From Ashinkailepas kermadecensis (Eukaryota > Arthropoda > Thecostraca > Neolepadidae): a stretch of 64,000 nt of DNA. Positions 48,926 through 60,348 of the stretch are shown in pieces (position 1 is the stretch's first letter; each line of letters opens with the position of its first letter). The notes below the pieces were generated by a model. It had not been told where the DNA came from. It ran no database searches and saw only the letters and a list, made by a program, of their open reading frames with translations. The DNA lies in assembly GCA_034440615.1 (NCBI GenBank), contig JAOTOM010001524.1, forward strand, positions 1 through 64,000, given 5' to 3'. Position numbers and translations under genes: made by a program.

Positions 48926-49729
48926 CTCATTAATAGAAGTGTGATGTATAAGAGCAAGGAAGTCATGAAAAAACTGTACTTAGCATATGTGCGACCCCAC
49001 TTGGAATATTCTGTGCAAGCTTGGAGCCCCTACCTAGAAAAGGATATAGACAAGTTAGAAAGAGTGCAACGCAAAGCAACTAAACTCATCAGTGGACTAG
49101 GTAGCTTAGAATATGGAGAAAGGCTTGTGGCATTAGATATGTACTCACTCAAGTATAGGAGATTAAGGGGGGACATGATTGAAATGTACAAAATTGTTAA
49201 AGGACTAGATCAGGTCAATCTAAATGGTGCTCTTCAGTTTAAAGTATCACACAGGGGTCACCAACTCAGGTTAGACAAGTTGAGGTGTAGGACAGTTAAG
49301 CGACAGCAGGTCTTCAGTCAAAGGGTTGTTGATCAGTGGAATGGGCTGCCTGCTGATGTTGTGGGGAGTTCCTCATTTAATGTATTTAAAAGTAGGGTGG
49401 ACAAATTTTTTAGGCAGGAAAATCTTGTTTTTTATTTCTAATTTGGATGGAGGGGATAATATTTATGTTAAATGTGCACGGCACAGACCCCTTTAAGCAG
49501 GGGCTATGGTAGCACAATGGGTATGATGGGAGGAGCTTGCAATTGTTGAGGGTGTTATGCAATAGCAAGTGGATGATGCTAGATAGGCTGGGATATATAG
49601 CTTCCTAGGAACTTGGGATTAGGGATTGATTGGGGTGAGAATATGTACATTTCTAGTACCTTTTCTAGATAGGCTTAACCCAGATGGGCCCCTGTGGCTC
49701 TTATTAAGCCTTAACACTTTATGACTTTA
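48926..49729 (+). mobile_element. 5'-truncated CR1-like LINE
   Basis: 804 bp inserted in unit 2; unit 1 has the uninterrupted site actattgggataataattg. It encodes the C-terminal end of a non-LTR reverse transcriptase (to the stop at 49439-49441): KKLYLAYVRPHLEYSVQAWS, DKLERVQRKATKLISGL, YRRLRGDMIEMYKIVKG, FSQRVVDQWNGLPADVV, FKSRVDKFF. The last 170 or so residues are intact, with no stop. The 3' end has two actttatg-like units, as CR1-type ends do. A fragment of the same 3' end is at 11925-12005. Confidence 0.88.
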
Positions 49730-49977
49730 TAATAATTGATGCAAGATCAAAATGAAAAGAGCACACCTATTTGATTTCAGTTGAAGAAATCAAAATTAAA
49801 AATGGTGCACCAAGAAGGTTATAACGGTTTCAAAAGCGTGACGATCGATCCGGGCTACTCAGATGAACTTCTGTACCACATACACCGGAATGGACAGATT
49901 TTAACATCAGACTCTCTAGGGCTTCGCGCTAATAATTCACATTAACCTTGAATCTGAAAATACGGTGTAAACAACAC

Positions 49978-50157
49978 AAAATAATACTGACTGATCGAAT
50001 TGCCCGGTTCGGTAGTTCACCATCATATTGAGAAAGACATCAGCAAAATACAACAACTGTAGAAGGAAATACTCAGCCACAACTATCCCATCCACCTTAA
50101 CGCACAGTGCGGCTATGATGGCCGCCAGGTACACTGTTGGACTTGCGCCAGTTCTGC
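49978..50157 (-). CDS. Possible exon of a multi-pass membrane protein
   Basis: The minus strand encodes TGASPTVYLAAIIAALCVKV and EYFLLQLLYFADVFLNMMVN YRTGQFDQ, two hydrophobic segments. The acceptor would be ggtgcag after a cctaacg branch-like site. Phase fits the exon at 51318-51396. ADVFL..MVNYRTG recalls S2-S3 of CNG/EAG channels, but this is not enough to name it. The left end is uncertain. Confidence 0.4.
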
Positions 50158-51314
50158 ACCACATTCGTTAGGACCGTCACTTTTAATTGTGTAGGAATAC
50201 ATGAGGGCTTGGCGCATGACTTCTCTTTAGTTAGGTATATATTGCCTTGGTCCGACCTAGGGAATTGTATAATATTCTAAGAAGAACTCATCATTGAATC
50301 TGTTCCATTTCTGAACTTGAGATATATTTACAAAGAAACTATCCTTATCAAGAAAGGAAAATATCGCAAAATCAGGTAGCAATCACGTCCTTCAAGTTAG
50401 CATGATATTCATATTCAGTTCAGTCCATGTAATTTCGTAGTGGGGGGGAGGGGGGTGGACCCTAGCGATTGCGTCCAAACTATAGATAATAGTTGAAATA
50501 ATTCTTAGAAGCTAAAAAATTGAGCATCTAAGAGGGGCATTTGTAATTATTTTACACAATTTACGTGAAACGTATAATAATGACGTCATCAAAAAACAGC
50601 GAACCTTACGATTTTCTTTAAAATAATGTATGTTATGTAGTTAACAAGGCTGTAGTTAATTACGCTCATTTCAGTAAAACATTCACTAAGAGTGACAATC
50701 AGGAATTTCGAAGTTACAGCCCTTCAAAGTTCAAGGTCATGTAGCCCGGATCCTAGCGATTCGACCCAAATTCTGTACGTGCTCTTCGGTATTCTAAAGA
50801 CGACTATAATATTTGCTAATAGGGACATTTAGAAAAAAAACACCTTAAAACGTAGTTTGACTGAAAGCGATATACGTGAACGTCTCCATCTAGGCACATA
50901 TGTCGCCCACATGCCCAATAGCGACGACGACGACGACCGTGCCTAGAACTGTGGACCCAAGGATGTAGCGGAAGTAAGCAGAGATTCAGCAGGGATCGAC
51001 GGCCCCTTCCATCTCGCTGAAATTTGGCACAGCAATAGAAAATAGCATCAACTCTGATAAAAAAAATCCTTGGGAATTCCATACATGTGTGATTCTATGA
51101 TTACTGCATGTCCTCGGGGAATAGTCGCCGTTGGTGAAATAACTTCCTCTGTTCATAACACTAATAATTTCAACGTCAAAGCTGATAACTTCCAAACAAT
51201 CCCAATTATTTCGTCGCATAATGGCACAATCTGGACCTGTGACTTCCGCCAGATTATATGGGGGATATAAAATTGAAATATTACCGCATACTTCAACTAA
51301 TTTGGACTTATATC

Positions 51315-51396
51315 ACATTACATACCTAGCATATTGGCAGACATCGACGACTTTGACAAGATAAAAGTAACCACACAGTGCTCCATCGAACAGCTG
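51315..51396 (-). CDS. Possible membrane-protein exon
   Basis: Minus strand: LIAQLFDGALCGYFYLVKVV DVCQYAR between acceptor agatttcttcag and donor GTATGT. It takes over phase 2 from the exon at 52456-52530 (Gly codon split) and passes phase 2 to 50157. A degenerate tandem copy lies at about 51590-51690. Not recognised. Confidence 0.45.
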
Positions 51397-52109
51397 AGCA
51401 ATCAGACTGAAGAAATCTATATGGTAATGGAATACTAAAAGTTCCTATGGGGAAATAAGAAATAGAATATTCGTGAAAATTCAAGAAGCATGCTAAATCT
51501 ATCGTGCTGCATATTAATCGAAAGCGTTTGAAATTCCAAAGAAAATGACATTACTTTTATTTCGTCTACCCCTTGGGAAAAATTATATGGGCATCTCAAA
51601 ATTTATCATCTATGAGCAGGCACCTACGATTTTGACAAAAATCACTGTGTGGGCCCGGGTTGGATAGTCAACAATATGGCTGAAGAAACCTATATGGGAA
51701 TTGAACACTACAAGTTCGTATGGGAAAGAAGAAATAGCATTCATGAAAATTCGAGAGGCATGCTAAATCTATCGTGTTGCATATCAATCGAAAGTGCTCC
51801 AAATCTAAAACAAAATGAAACTACATTATATTCCGTCTACCATATTTATGCCCTTACTAACAGGGCGCCAGTACTGGTAACGGGGTTGTGGCTGCAGGGG
51901 TGCAATATGATCAGTTACAGGGGTGTGATATGGTCACACACATGCACTTGTACATGTACATCTTGGTGTTGTAGTCTGGCTATTCGTGGGAGACCGCGCC
52001 AGATGGCAAATGACGGTGTCGTTCAGAAATACTTCTGAGCTGTGTGTTATGTGCCCCAAGATTATTAAACGCAAATACATTGTATTATTTTCTTCATCAG
52101 GAAATTCAT

Positions 52110-52327
52110 CAGGCGAGCCACCTGTCGTCATAACACACCAGCATCATGCAAGCCACCGGTGGTCACAGCACACAAACATCCGGCGAGCCACCGGTCGTCA
52201 CAGCACGCCAGCATCAGGCGAGTCACATGTCGTCATAATACACCAGCATCCGGCGAGCCACCGGTCGTCACAGCACACCAGCATCAGGCGAGCCACCGGT
52301 CGCCACAGAACACGAACATCAGGCGAG
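52110..52327 (+). repeat. 35-bp minisatellite, about 6 copies
   Basis: Units of ggcgagccaccggtcgtcac agcacaccagcatca with variants. It would lie in an intron of the putative membrane-protein gene. Confidence 0.9.
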
Positions 52328-52455
52328 CTGTAAGGAGGCTTACATTCTTTCAGCACGAAATGTTCGATATATTCCTACCAGGGCCGCAAGACGTCGAGCC
52401 AGATCCCGGCTACCAGTTCCCGCCCCCTTCCATGACATGTTAGGAATATACTCAC

Positions 52456-52530
52456 CCGAACCCGATCGGCGCGAACGTGTCCAGATCAAAGGTGGCAGTC
52501 AGATAATCTGGAACAATACCAGCTGCGCGT
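52456..52530 (-). CDS. Possible membrane-protein exon
   Basis: Minus strand: RAAGIVPDYLTATFDLDTFA PIGFG, flanked by a good acceptor (ttgttttgctcag) and donor GTGAGT. 75 bases. The family is unknown to me. Confidence 0.5.
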
Positions 52531-53378
52531 CTGAGCAAAACAACATGAGAAAGGCCGTCGGACCGTGAGACCAGCGACCCCCAGTGGGAAATTCCCGCTC
52601 CAGCAGAACGTCATGAAGGCCCCAGGCGGCATCAAGACACACATGGCCTAAGGGAAAGAAATTATGCACTCCCGCCCATCAAGAGCCAAAACTCAATTCG
52701 AAGCCCTAGGAGTACCTAGAGACTAGAGGGGGCGGAGCCAGAGGGAGAGTCAAGAAAACGAGCAGACTGGCGGGAGGACACACTCAGCCACGGACGGGGG
52801 AGGACTGCGAGGGGATGAAGGACCGACACCGGGAGCAGCGACTCGGAGGACGGTGTTCAAGTGAGGACGGCCCGAGGCCGACCAACATCTGTCATATGAG
52901 TGCCGTCTCTCTGTCATGCCTTCTTCCTTCTTCCAAACCTTACCGGACCGACCTCGTTTCTATTACGCAGCTATTGCCTCCTCAACCTAATTCACTCTGT
53001 TGAAAGGAGCGACCCGTCTTATGGGGGGGGAGGGGGGGACAAATAGGAAAATTGGAGATGATGTGTGGGGGAGATGTGCGAAACGGCAGGTGGCGCCAAC
53101 GTCGCACGCCTCGTAAAGGACGGCAGGTTATGGATGTGAGGGGTGGACGGAGAATGCGTGTGCCAGGAGTGTTTACCGGTGGTGCTAGCTTACATCGTAT
53201 ATACATGTAAATATATTACTCTTGCGGATATAAATGTTTGAGAGCACCAGCAGAGACACGGAGCAGCTGCTCATCATTTGACGGGCAGAAGTGGCGGTGA
53301 AAAGGAATCTTTGCGGGAAAAAAATGGAACATCGCTTGGGCTAACGATCAGGGATGATAGGCACACATCGGTTCCTAA

Positions 53379-53565
53379 CATCCGTCCCGTAGGACTCAAG
53401 GGTAGAGCGGCCGTGAATAAATGGCAAACGCTCGGCCCTAGAGCACGCATGTTGAAAACTGTGCGTGCAACATCCGTCACGTAGGACCCTAGGTTAGAGC
53501 GGCCGTGAATAAATGGCAATTGCTCGGCCGTAGAGCACGCATGTTGAGAACTGTGCGGGCAACAA
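53379..53565 (+). repeat. 92-bp tandem duplication
   Basis: Two units, each with aacatccgtc, gagcggccgtgaataaatgg and gagcacgcatgttga. Confidence 0.9.
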
Positions 53566-55500
53566 TCCTTGTCTTCCCCCTCCTCGCCCAATGCGTTCGA
53601 CCCTTACATCAACAGGAGTTAAAACAATAACACAGCCTATCTACCCGCCGTGGTGCAGACTAGTTCAAAATCCAAAACTCTAGGGGTGTCCTCCAGCTGT
53701 GCGTTCAGTGGCGTAACTTTCGGGATGAGCCAGATAGTATGTAGGTCAAATGTCGATTGCCGAGTCAGCGGCACGAGTTCTGACAGCAGTCAGCGATCCT
53801 CCGTGGGGATTTACGGCAATGGATGACGTCAGGAATACGACCCTCCTGGAGCGACGGTAGCGTAGTACATACCTCGGTGACCAGGTGGACGGAGGGGAGG
53901 ATACTTATTACGATACTAATTACGTCCATAACTGAAATGGCGGACCGTACCTCGGGGGCTGAGGGGTGCGCGCCGCGCTTTCCGCTCGGATCGGGACACC
54001 AACAACCGACAGGTAGACATGAATAGTACCGTGTGTACTCTCCCGACTCGACAAGGGATGATTCTCACATGATGTTGGGATATTTGCCCAGGAATTAATT
54101 TGCTTTATGGAGTATATTTAAAAGCGAGGCAGACGACCTGCGAGCCGCCCTCATATGGACTGAACGTTCTCGAGTAATGATAGTGAGAGCTTAAGCCGGT
54201 CTAAATTGTCTGGAATATTAATGTTGTGATGTATGATCTGCGTTTGGATAATGTCTAATTGTGAGAGGGAGCGAGAAACGGAACACTTCAGAGGCATTAG
54301 TTCACATGCTCTGCTTCCTTGACCGCAAAATCCTCCTGGCCTCTGTGACCCAGGGGTGCAGATGGGCTTCGGGCACAGTATGCATATGATGCCGTTAAAG
54401 GGAGCACACATTGCGTCCGTGGAGTCTGTCGCGGACAATAGGATATTGCAAAACACTGCACGGTCGCTAGTCCACCTCTGTACGCTGTACGTCGGGCACG
54501 GAAGGTACAGTGGTTCAGAGGGCGTACAGACGGGTTTGGCATGCCGTAAGCCCGGGGCTGAAAGGATAGGGCCGGCTAGGTTAATAGACGGCCAAGGGAC
54601 GTACCTAACGTGGTAGAGATCCGTGCCCACCCGTTGCATGCATGGGCCTGGTCGCACGTCTACGGCGAATACGAACCGACGCGGCATCGACTGTCTTAGG
54701 GTTAGGTAGGTCGGACAAAGACGACAGAGCACCTACATGAGCCGTCGGAGCCAGTACGATAAGCCCCATCCGTAGCAGTTAAGACTTTTTCCAGGCGAGG
54801 AACGCTGCCAATAATGGCGAGGCCAGCTATGATGGGCAGTGAAAGGTTTAAATATTTGGCCAACATGCCGTTAAAAAAATTCGCAATGGTCTGTCCGCTA
54901 AGCGGGAAGCTAAATTTGAGGACAAAGCACTTCATTAATTAACAAGGCAAGAGTGAATTAGACGATCGAATGTGAGTGAATGAGGAGAATGAATGTGTGG
55001 TAGGTAGCTTTAGGGACCAGTGAAAGCCGCTTGGGGTTCAACACATGCACCTATTTCGTTCGGTACATTGCCCAAAATTATACTACTCTTAGCATCCAAA
55101 ATGTCCCAACTCCGGGCAAGTCACTCAAACCACGGAGAAGTTACATTATCATTAAATTTATAATACAACGTATTCATTCTAATTTGGCTAGGGGCGCTCA
55201 CTTACCTATATGGAGTTCACAAAACTTTTACCTCGCACAACATATAAATTCGTGTTAGGGACGGTAGTTCAAGCAACACCAAGCCGGCTGAGGTTGGGGA
55301 AAATTGGACGGTGGAGGTGGTGGGATCCAAACAAAACAACACACCACACACACGCACCAGAACCAAAAGGAGATATTTAGTCCAGTCTAAGTATAGAGTC
55401 AGCCCAGGTTCAGCCGTGTTAAGGTTCAGACTTAGTTAAGATCAAGCCCTTAATTAGTCCAGTTGGCTTAGTTAAGATTTCTACCACACAAATCGTGTAA
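53566..55500. other. No gene established
   Basis: A minus-strand frame at 54776-54935 (MLAKYLNLSLPIIAGLAIIG) has one hydrophobic segment and could be an exon ending at a GTGCTC donor, but there is no other support. Confidence 0.35.
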
Positions 55501-55539
55501 ACAATCCCCCAACAACCACCGGAGGGAGCGGAGTGAGGC

Positions 55540-56710
55540 GTTGAACGCATTAGTTTTAGTCTGCGTCCTTCAAGGAGTAGGAGATCTCCAGGACCCAATG
55601 AGGCCCCGAAGACCGGAAGGGTTCCCAGGAAATGAGAGGAGGCCCTTAAGATGGGAGTGGCAGCAGGAGGAGGTGAGGCTTCCAAAATTGAAGATCTCCT
55701 CAAGACGGGTAAGGCTTTGCCAGGACCAAAGGAGGAGGCTAACGAGGCGTGGCAGGAGGCCCCTAATTTGGAAGAGAATGCCCCTGGAACATTAGAGGGA
55801 GTCCCATGCCATGTTAAAGGGGCCCCAGGAGGTAAGAGGAGGCCCTCCAAGACGGGAAAGGAGGACCATTGAATATGGAGGAGGGTAGGATACATGAGGA
55901 TATATCCAAAACCGGTAAAGAGGCTCCAGGAAATGAGACGAGGTCCTTAGGACGCGAGAGGAAGCCTATAATTTGCAAGAATAAGCCCCTAAGAAATAGC
56001 AGGAGTCGTGCCGGGGTACTTGAAAATCACGACATTGGCCCCAAAAGATCCGGCCGGAGCCCCTGAAAATCACGCTGAGCCTGGGGGTACCAAAACGTCA
56101 CGCCCGGACCATGAAAATCACGCTAGGGTCACGACAGGTCGCACCGTGCCCCAACAGTCTCATTTAGACAAAAACAAATGAAGCCGGAATAACGAAAAAC
56201 AACCCGGACGTGGATAATCACTCTGGGGCCCGAATAATGACGCCAAAAGCCCCCAAAACGTATTGGACCCCCAAAAAGTGCCGATGCCGCTAAAACTAGC
56301 GCTCGGGAACCAAGGAAATCGGGGCCAAAAGATCACATTGGATATGTTTAAAGTCTCGTCGCAGCCCTTGAAAATTACACTATGGCCCCAAAAGGTCGCG
56401 CCCGGGCCCCAAAAGTTGCAGCTTCCCCCCAAAAATCAATTCTTAACCTGAATGTCACTCTGCGGCCCCAAAGATCGGGTCAAAGTCCCTGAAAAAAAAT
56501 CCGACAGGCCCCGGGAAAAAACGTGTCTGGGCACCGAAAACAGAAATCACCTGGATATCGAAGAATCGTACAGGGGCCCAAAAATATCGCACACGGAACT
56601 ATAAAAAATAGAACTCGATGTCCGAAAATTTCACCCCGAGACTCGATCAAATCGACCTCAGCGCCGGAAAATCAAGAACAGATCTGGAAAAAAATGACGT
56701 GCCTCCTCTA
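55540..56710 (+). repeat. Degenerate purine-rich tandem repeats
   Basis: First aggaggccctaag-like units (55590-55960), then from about 56000 units like gcccctgaaaatcacgc and ggccccaaaaggtcgcgccc, roughly 25-35 bp and highly diverged. Related sequence lies at 62265-62560. Confidence 0.65.
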
Positions 56711-58589
56711 AGAAATTTACCATAACTGGGATTTCTTGTTCATACCAAATCAGCCCAATATGTCGTCATACACAGTAGCAGGCACGGTCGTAAGGCGGCG
56801 ATGAACAAGCACCGCCTTCTGAAGGAAGAAATAGTGTGCCCTGCAAGAGCGCTTTCGTGTGCCGCTTTGTTATCCATGAACCTACGTGGCTAGCAGTGGC
56901 GCAGATGTAATTTTTCTAAAAGGGGCCCAGCCCCCGAAAAAATGTGAAGGAACAGAGAAAAACTCCGTCGCGCAAAGCTCGCATAAAATTTAGTGCTCTG
57001 TATGATAACTGTCTCAAAATGTATTGTTTCATCTAATGTAGTTTTTGGTGCTAATGGGGGGGGGAGGGCAGAGACGGCCCCCACTTGGCTGCACTTCTGG
57101 TAGCAAGTATCCAAGAAGAAGGTAAAATGCTGAGCAAAACACAACCTAATTTTTACATTACTTACTCGTATTTCGAATAAAATAGATCCCATAGCTACTC
57201 AGATAACAGCTTCTCAAAACCCTTATCATCCGGGATCCCGCCGGCTCGGGTCTCTCGTACGCTGAAAAAGGTCTCCGATAGTCCACGTTGAACCCATTCG
57301 GCTGCCTCGTCCTTCGCAACTGAGTTGTTTTTTGGTCCTTTGTTTATGTTCACACCGTTGCCGACAAAGCTATCACCACCACGTGCTACATAACATGTTT
57401 GTTATAATATCTTGGCAACATCTATTCATTGTGTGAGCACACTACAGGACAGCACACAGACCATCACCCAGCCAGCTGCCACAGTGCATTGCTGGCGCAA
57501 AATAAGCAAACATATCCCTCGATAGTTTTAGTCTTCATCTCGCTCGCATGTGTCACAGCCTGCACTCGTCAACGGGAAACCTCAGTGACCGTACACCAGT
57601 TCCGAAAACAATGACTACACACATCGCGTAAGGCGGGAAAGAGAAATAGTCCGGAAACAGCGCGGGCTCCGTACGGCACACATCGGCAACCTTTCGACAT
57701 GTTGAGCGGCTGCCGCTGACTGGGATCGGCGACGGGTGCAGCCGGGCTGATGACGAGCTGAACTGTACTCCGGCGCGGCGCCAGACTAGACAGACGCAAG
57801 CCTGGGCAGCGGGCGCCGGCAGCCGTCGCTGGGCTTTGTGCCGGTGCTGAGCTTTGTGCACTGGACTTGCCCCGGACGGACGGTGGCAGGTGGTGACGGC
57901 TGGGGCGGCGAGATCGACACAGGAGCAAAGTTGCACAGACCTAAGCGGATTGCCATTTGGGCTTGCCCATTGCCTCCATGTATTGTGCTCTCTCCTCCCC
58001 CCTCCCCCCATCCAGTAATTCTCAGAAATCAACGCCCCTGGCTCCAAGCCACTTCCCGGTTTGTGCACCTGGTGTCGCCTGGGGGAGGAAAACCGATCAA
58101 CATTGAACCATGTTGCATACCTTGCCTTTTTTCAAAGGCATCTAACTTCATCTGACTATTCATTCTAGCAACATCAAAGAGAGGACCGCAAATTAAAATA
58201 TAGCTCTCGTCATTCGCGTTATGCGGCCTTGCTCACGTCGCCCTGCTCTTCTGTGTTGTACGAAAGCGTCTATAACGTCATGTTTTTATGATACCACCAT
58301 TAATTGACCCAATTGCTGGCTTTGTAGCATGCAATGCATACAGAAACATTTCATGTTTGAGCCTTACTCGTCGCTTTGACCTCAGTGTAAGCGCTGTCAA
58401 GTTGTTACCATTTTGTATTCTTGAAAACAATGCACATATTCAAGGTAAAATCACTTCCGCTAATATAAGTACAATACAATTCTTCACTCGTTGGGATTTT
58501 CGCTCCACTAGATGGGATTTCACGGCACTAGATGGGACGAATCCCACCTCGTTAACGTGTTAGAGGGGGCCCTGTAGCGGGTCTCATTA
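56711..58589. other. No gene established; GC-rich patch
   Basis: 57640-57930 is GC- and CpG-rich and could be a promoter or 5' exon. Near 56895 cagtggcgcaga, and at 53706 cagtggcgtaact, look like hAT-type transposon ends, as does the inverted gtacgccactg at 63256. Confidence 0.35.
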
Positions 58590-58754
58590 TTTGTCTTTAG
58601 GAGAAACAAAGTGCCATCCGCTAGATGTTTGTTACGTTAATGAAATGGTTATGTTAAACCGGCTTATGTGACATCCAGTGATATCAAAGAAGCAAGAGAA
58701 GAAAGATGAGAAACGCCGGCAAACAAAGAACATGGCGTAAAGGGCCGGTACATA

Positions 58755-58953
58755 TGTAGTCGCTGGGTCCGAATTGCAAACACGTATGACAGCTTTCGAG
58801 TCCAACCCGCACGGGCGGACCGCACGTCCGCCCGTGGCCAGCTTTATTCTCACACTCCACGCGGCCGGGATCTTTTGGCGCGAAAGCAACAAGCCAATCG
58901 GAAGGCACGCGTCGCCTTGGCGACGCGCGGGACCATGACGTCACCCGTCTACA
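58755..58953 (-). mobile_element. 199-bp solo-LTR-like element, copy B
   Basis: Same length and ends as copy A, with its own perfect target-site duplication, CATA (58751-58754 and 58954-58957). AATAAA on the minus strand at 58848-58843. Hairpins gggcggac/gtccgccc and cgcgtcgcc/ggcgacgcg are perfect here. Confidence 0.88.
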
Positions 58954-58969
58954 CATACATAGCATACAG

Positions 58970-59010
58970 GTACACATACATACATACATATACACACACA
59001 CATACACCAC

Positions 59011-59067
<57 letters not shown>
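58970..59067. repeat. (CA)n(TA)n microsatellite
   Basis: catacata and cacacaca units, then about 24 TA units to 59067. Confidence 0.95.
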
Positions 59068-59069
<2 letters not shown>

Positions 59070-59539
59070 AACAGAGGAACATTTGGAAGGTGGACAGCTT
59101 CATAGGCTCCGAAGAGGCTCCTCTGCCCACCTGCGAACTGAAACGAAGCGGAGGCCAGGCGCCCAGCGCGAGCCGTGGGCGTCAGGCCCGACCCCGAAAG
59201 TGTAGGTGTATGTTTAAGTTAAAGCTTGGGAAAAACTGAGAAGGGAAAAAACCTAGCTGCTTGGAAAACCCGAAAGTAAAAAACCAAGCGCAATCTATAG
59301 GGAAACCGTTCGTTTCGGTCAAATTGATCGGTCCCTGTCTACCTAGTGCGAAATAACCTATATGTGTGTGGTTTACGAGAGCGAATAGGATGATACCGCT
59401 TGGCTTCAAATTGCTTGCTCTACTTTGGTTCTAGGCAAAAAGGTGAGCAGTAGTTGCAGGAGCTCCAGGTGCTCGTTACCAAGTAGAATGCTCAGTGAAA
59501 GTGGAGGTCGGTGTCGGGGCACGCCCGCTGTCTGCATTT

Positions 59540-60348
59540 TTAGCCGACATGGCCGAGTTGTGGCTGCTGCAGGTTGACTGAGCTTTCGAAGTGGCTGGCA
59601 TCACCGATGACGTCACTCGTTTCAAACTCCTGCCTTCCGATGTCCGTGGCCGCGCAAGTCAAAGACGTCATCCGCAGTCAGCCAGGCGACTTCATAGCTA
59701 TCTGCGAGGCACTCAAAGCTCGGCTCGCCCAGTCCCACGCTGCACGTCTTGAGGCTCTGCTCCGGCATCAGCAGCTCGGTGACCAAACGCCATCCCAACT
59801 GCTGCGCAACATGTCTGGTGAGCTGACTGCGGTCGGCGACACACCGGCAGACAACAGCCTGCTGCGCACCCTGTTTCTACACCGGCTGCCGCAGTCTGTG
59901 CGCGCCGCCATCGCGCTGCTCCCAGAGTCCCAGCCACTGGCGGATATCGCACAAGCAGCCGACCGGTTCTGGGAGGCATCCCGTCCCGCCGGAACATTTG
60001 CCGCACTTGGAGGGGTAAGCGGCACTTGTCGACCCCGTTCCGCCTGCCGCCGCCGCTGTCGGTTCACCTCCAGCCGATTTGCAAGTGGCAATTCTGGCGC
60101 TAACCGCCACCGTCAGCCGGTTGGAAACATCCAACAAACGCCTCGAGGCAGCGCTGCTCAGCGACCGTCGCCGCCTTCCTGACCACGAGTCGTCGCCGCC
60201 GCCTCGTCACCGTCGTGGCCGTTCTGCGTCCCGCAGCCACCGCGACCGAGCGACCCCGTCTGCCACCGGCCCCTGCTGGTACCACGACCGTTGGGGTGCC
60301 GCGGTCCACAAGTGCCAGGCGCCATGCAGCTGGTCGGCGGGAAACTAG
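59540..60348 (+). pseudogene. gag: gypsy gag remnant
   Basis: Frameshifts near 59630 and between 60000 and 60080 split the frame. Shared blocks: PMSVAAQVKDVIRSQPGDF, LLRTLFLHRLPQSVRAAIAL, and the knuckle CWYHDRWGAAVHKC. Confidence 0.88.

Larger units (their letters stand above)
48223..49848 (+). repeat. 374-bp tandem duplication, each copy with its own insertion
   Basis: Unit 1 (48223-48670) and unit 2 (48671-49848) are near-identical from tttgtggaggaaatgagtgg to cgtgacgatcga. Unit 1 alone has a 60-bp SINE tail (48294-48353); unit 2 alone has an 804-bp LINE (48926-49729). Removing these leaves 374 bp in each. Confidence 0.92.
58590..59190 (+). repeat. Dispersed repeat R, copy 2
   Basis: Inverted relative to copy 1 (5137-5455). 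It is interrupted by the solo-LTR-like element at 58755-58953 and by an expanded (CA)n(TA)n tract; copy 1 has neither. Confidence 0.7.

Noticed and set aside
50885..50975. S6-like hydrophobic stretch (STVLGTVVVVVAIGHVGDI) on the minus strand
   Set aside because: No AG acceptor in the needed frame, a stop right after, and an order that would put S6 before S2-S3. The poly-Val comes from a gac repeat.
57553..58068. 171-codon GC-rich minus-strand frame
   Set aside because: No domain or splice support; probably a consequence of a CpG-rich patch.
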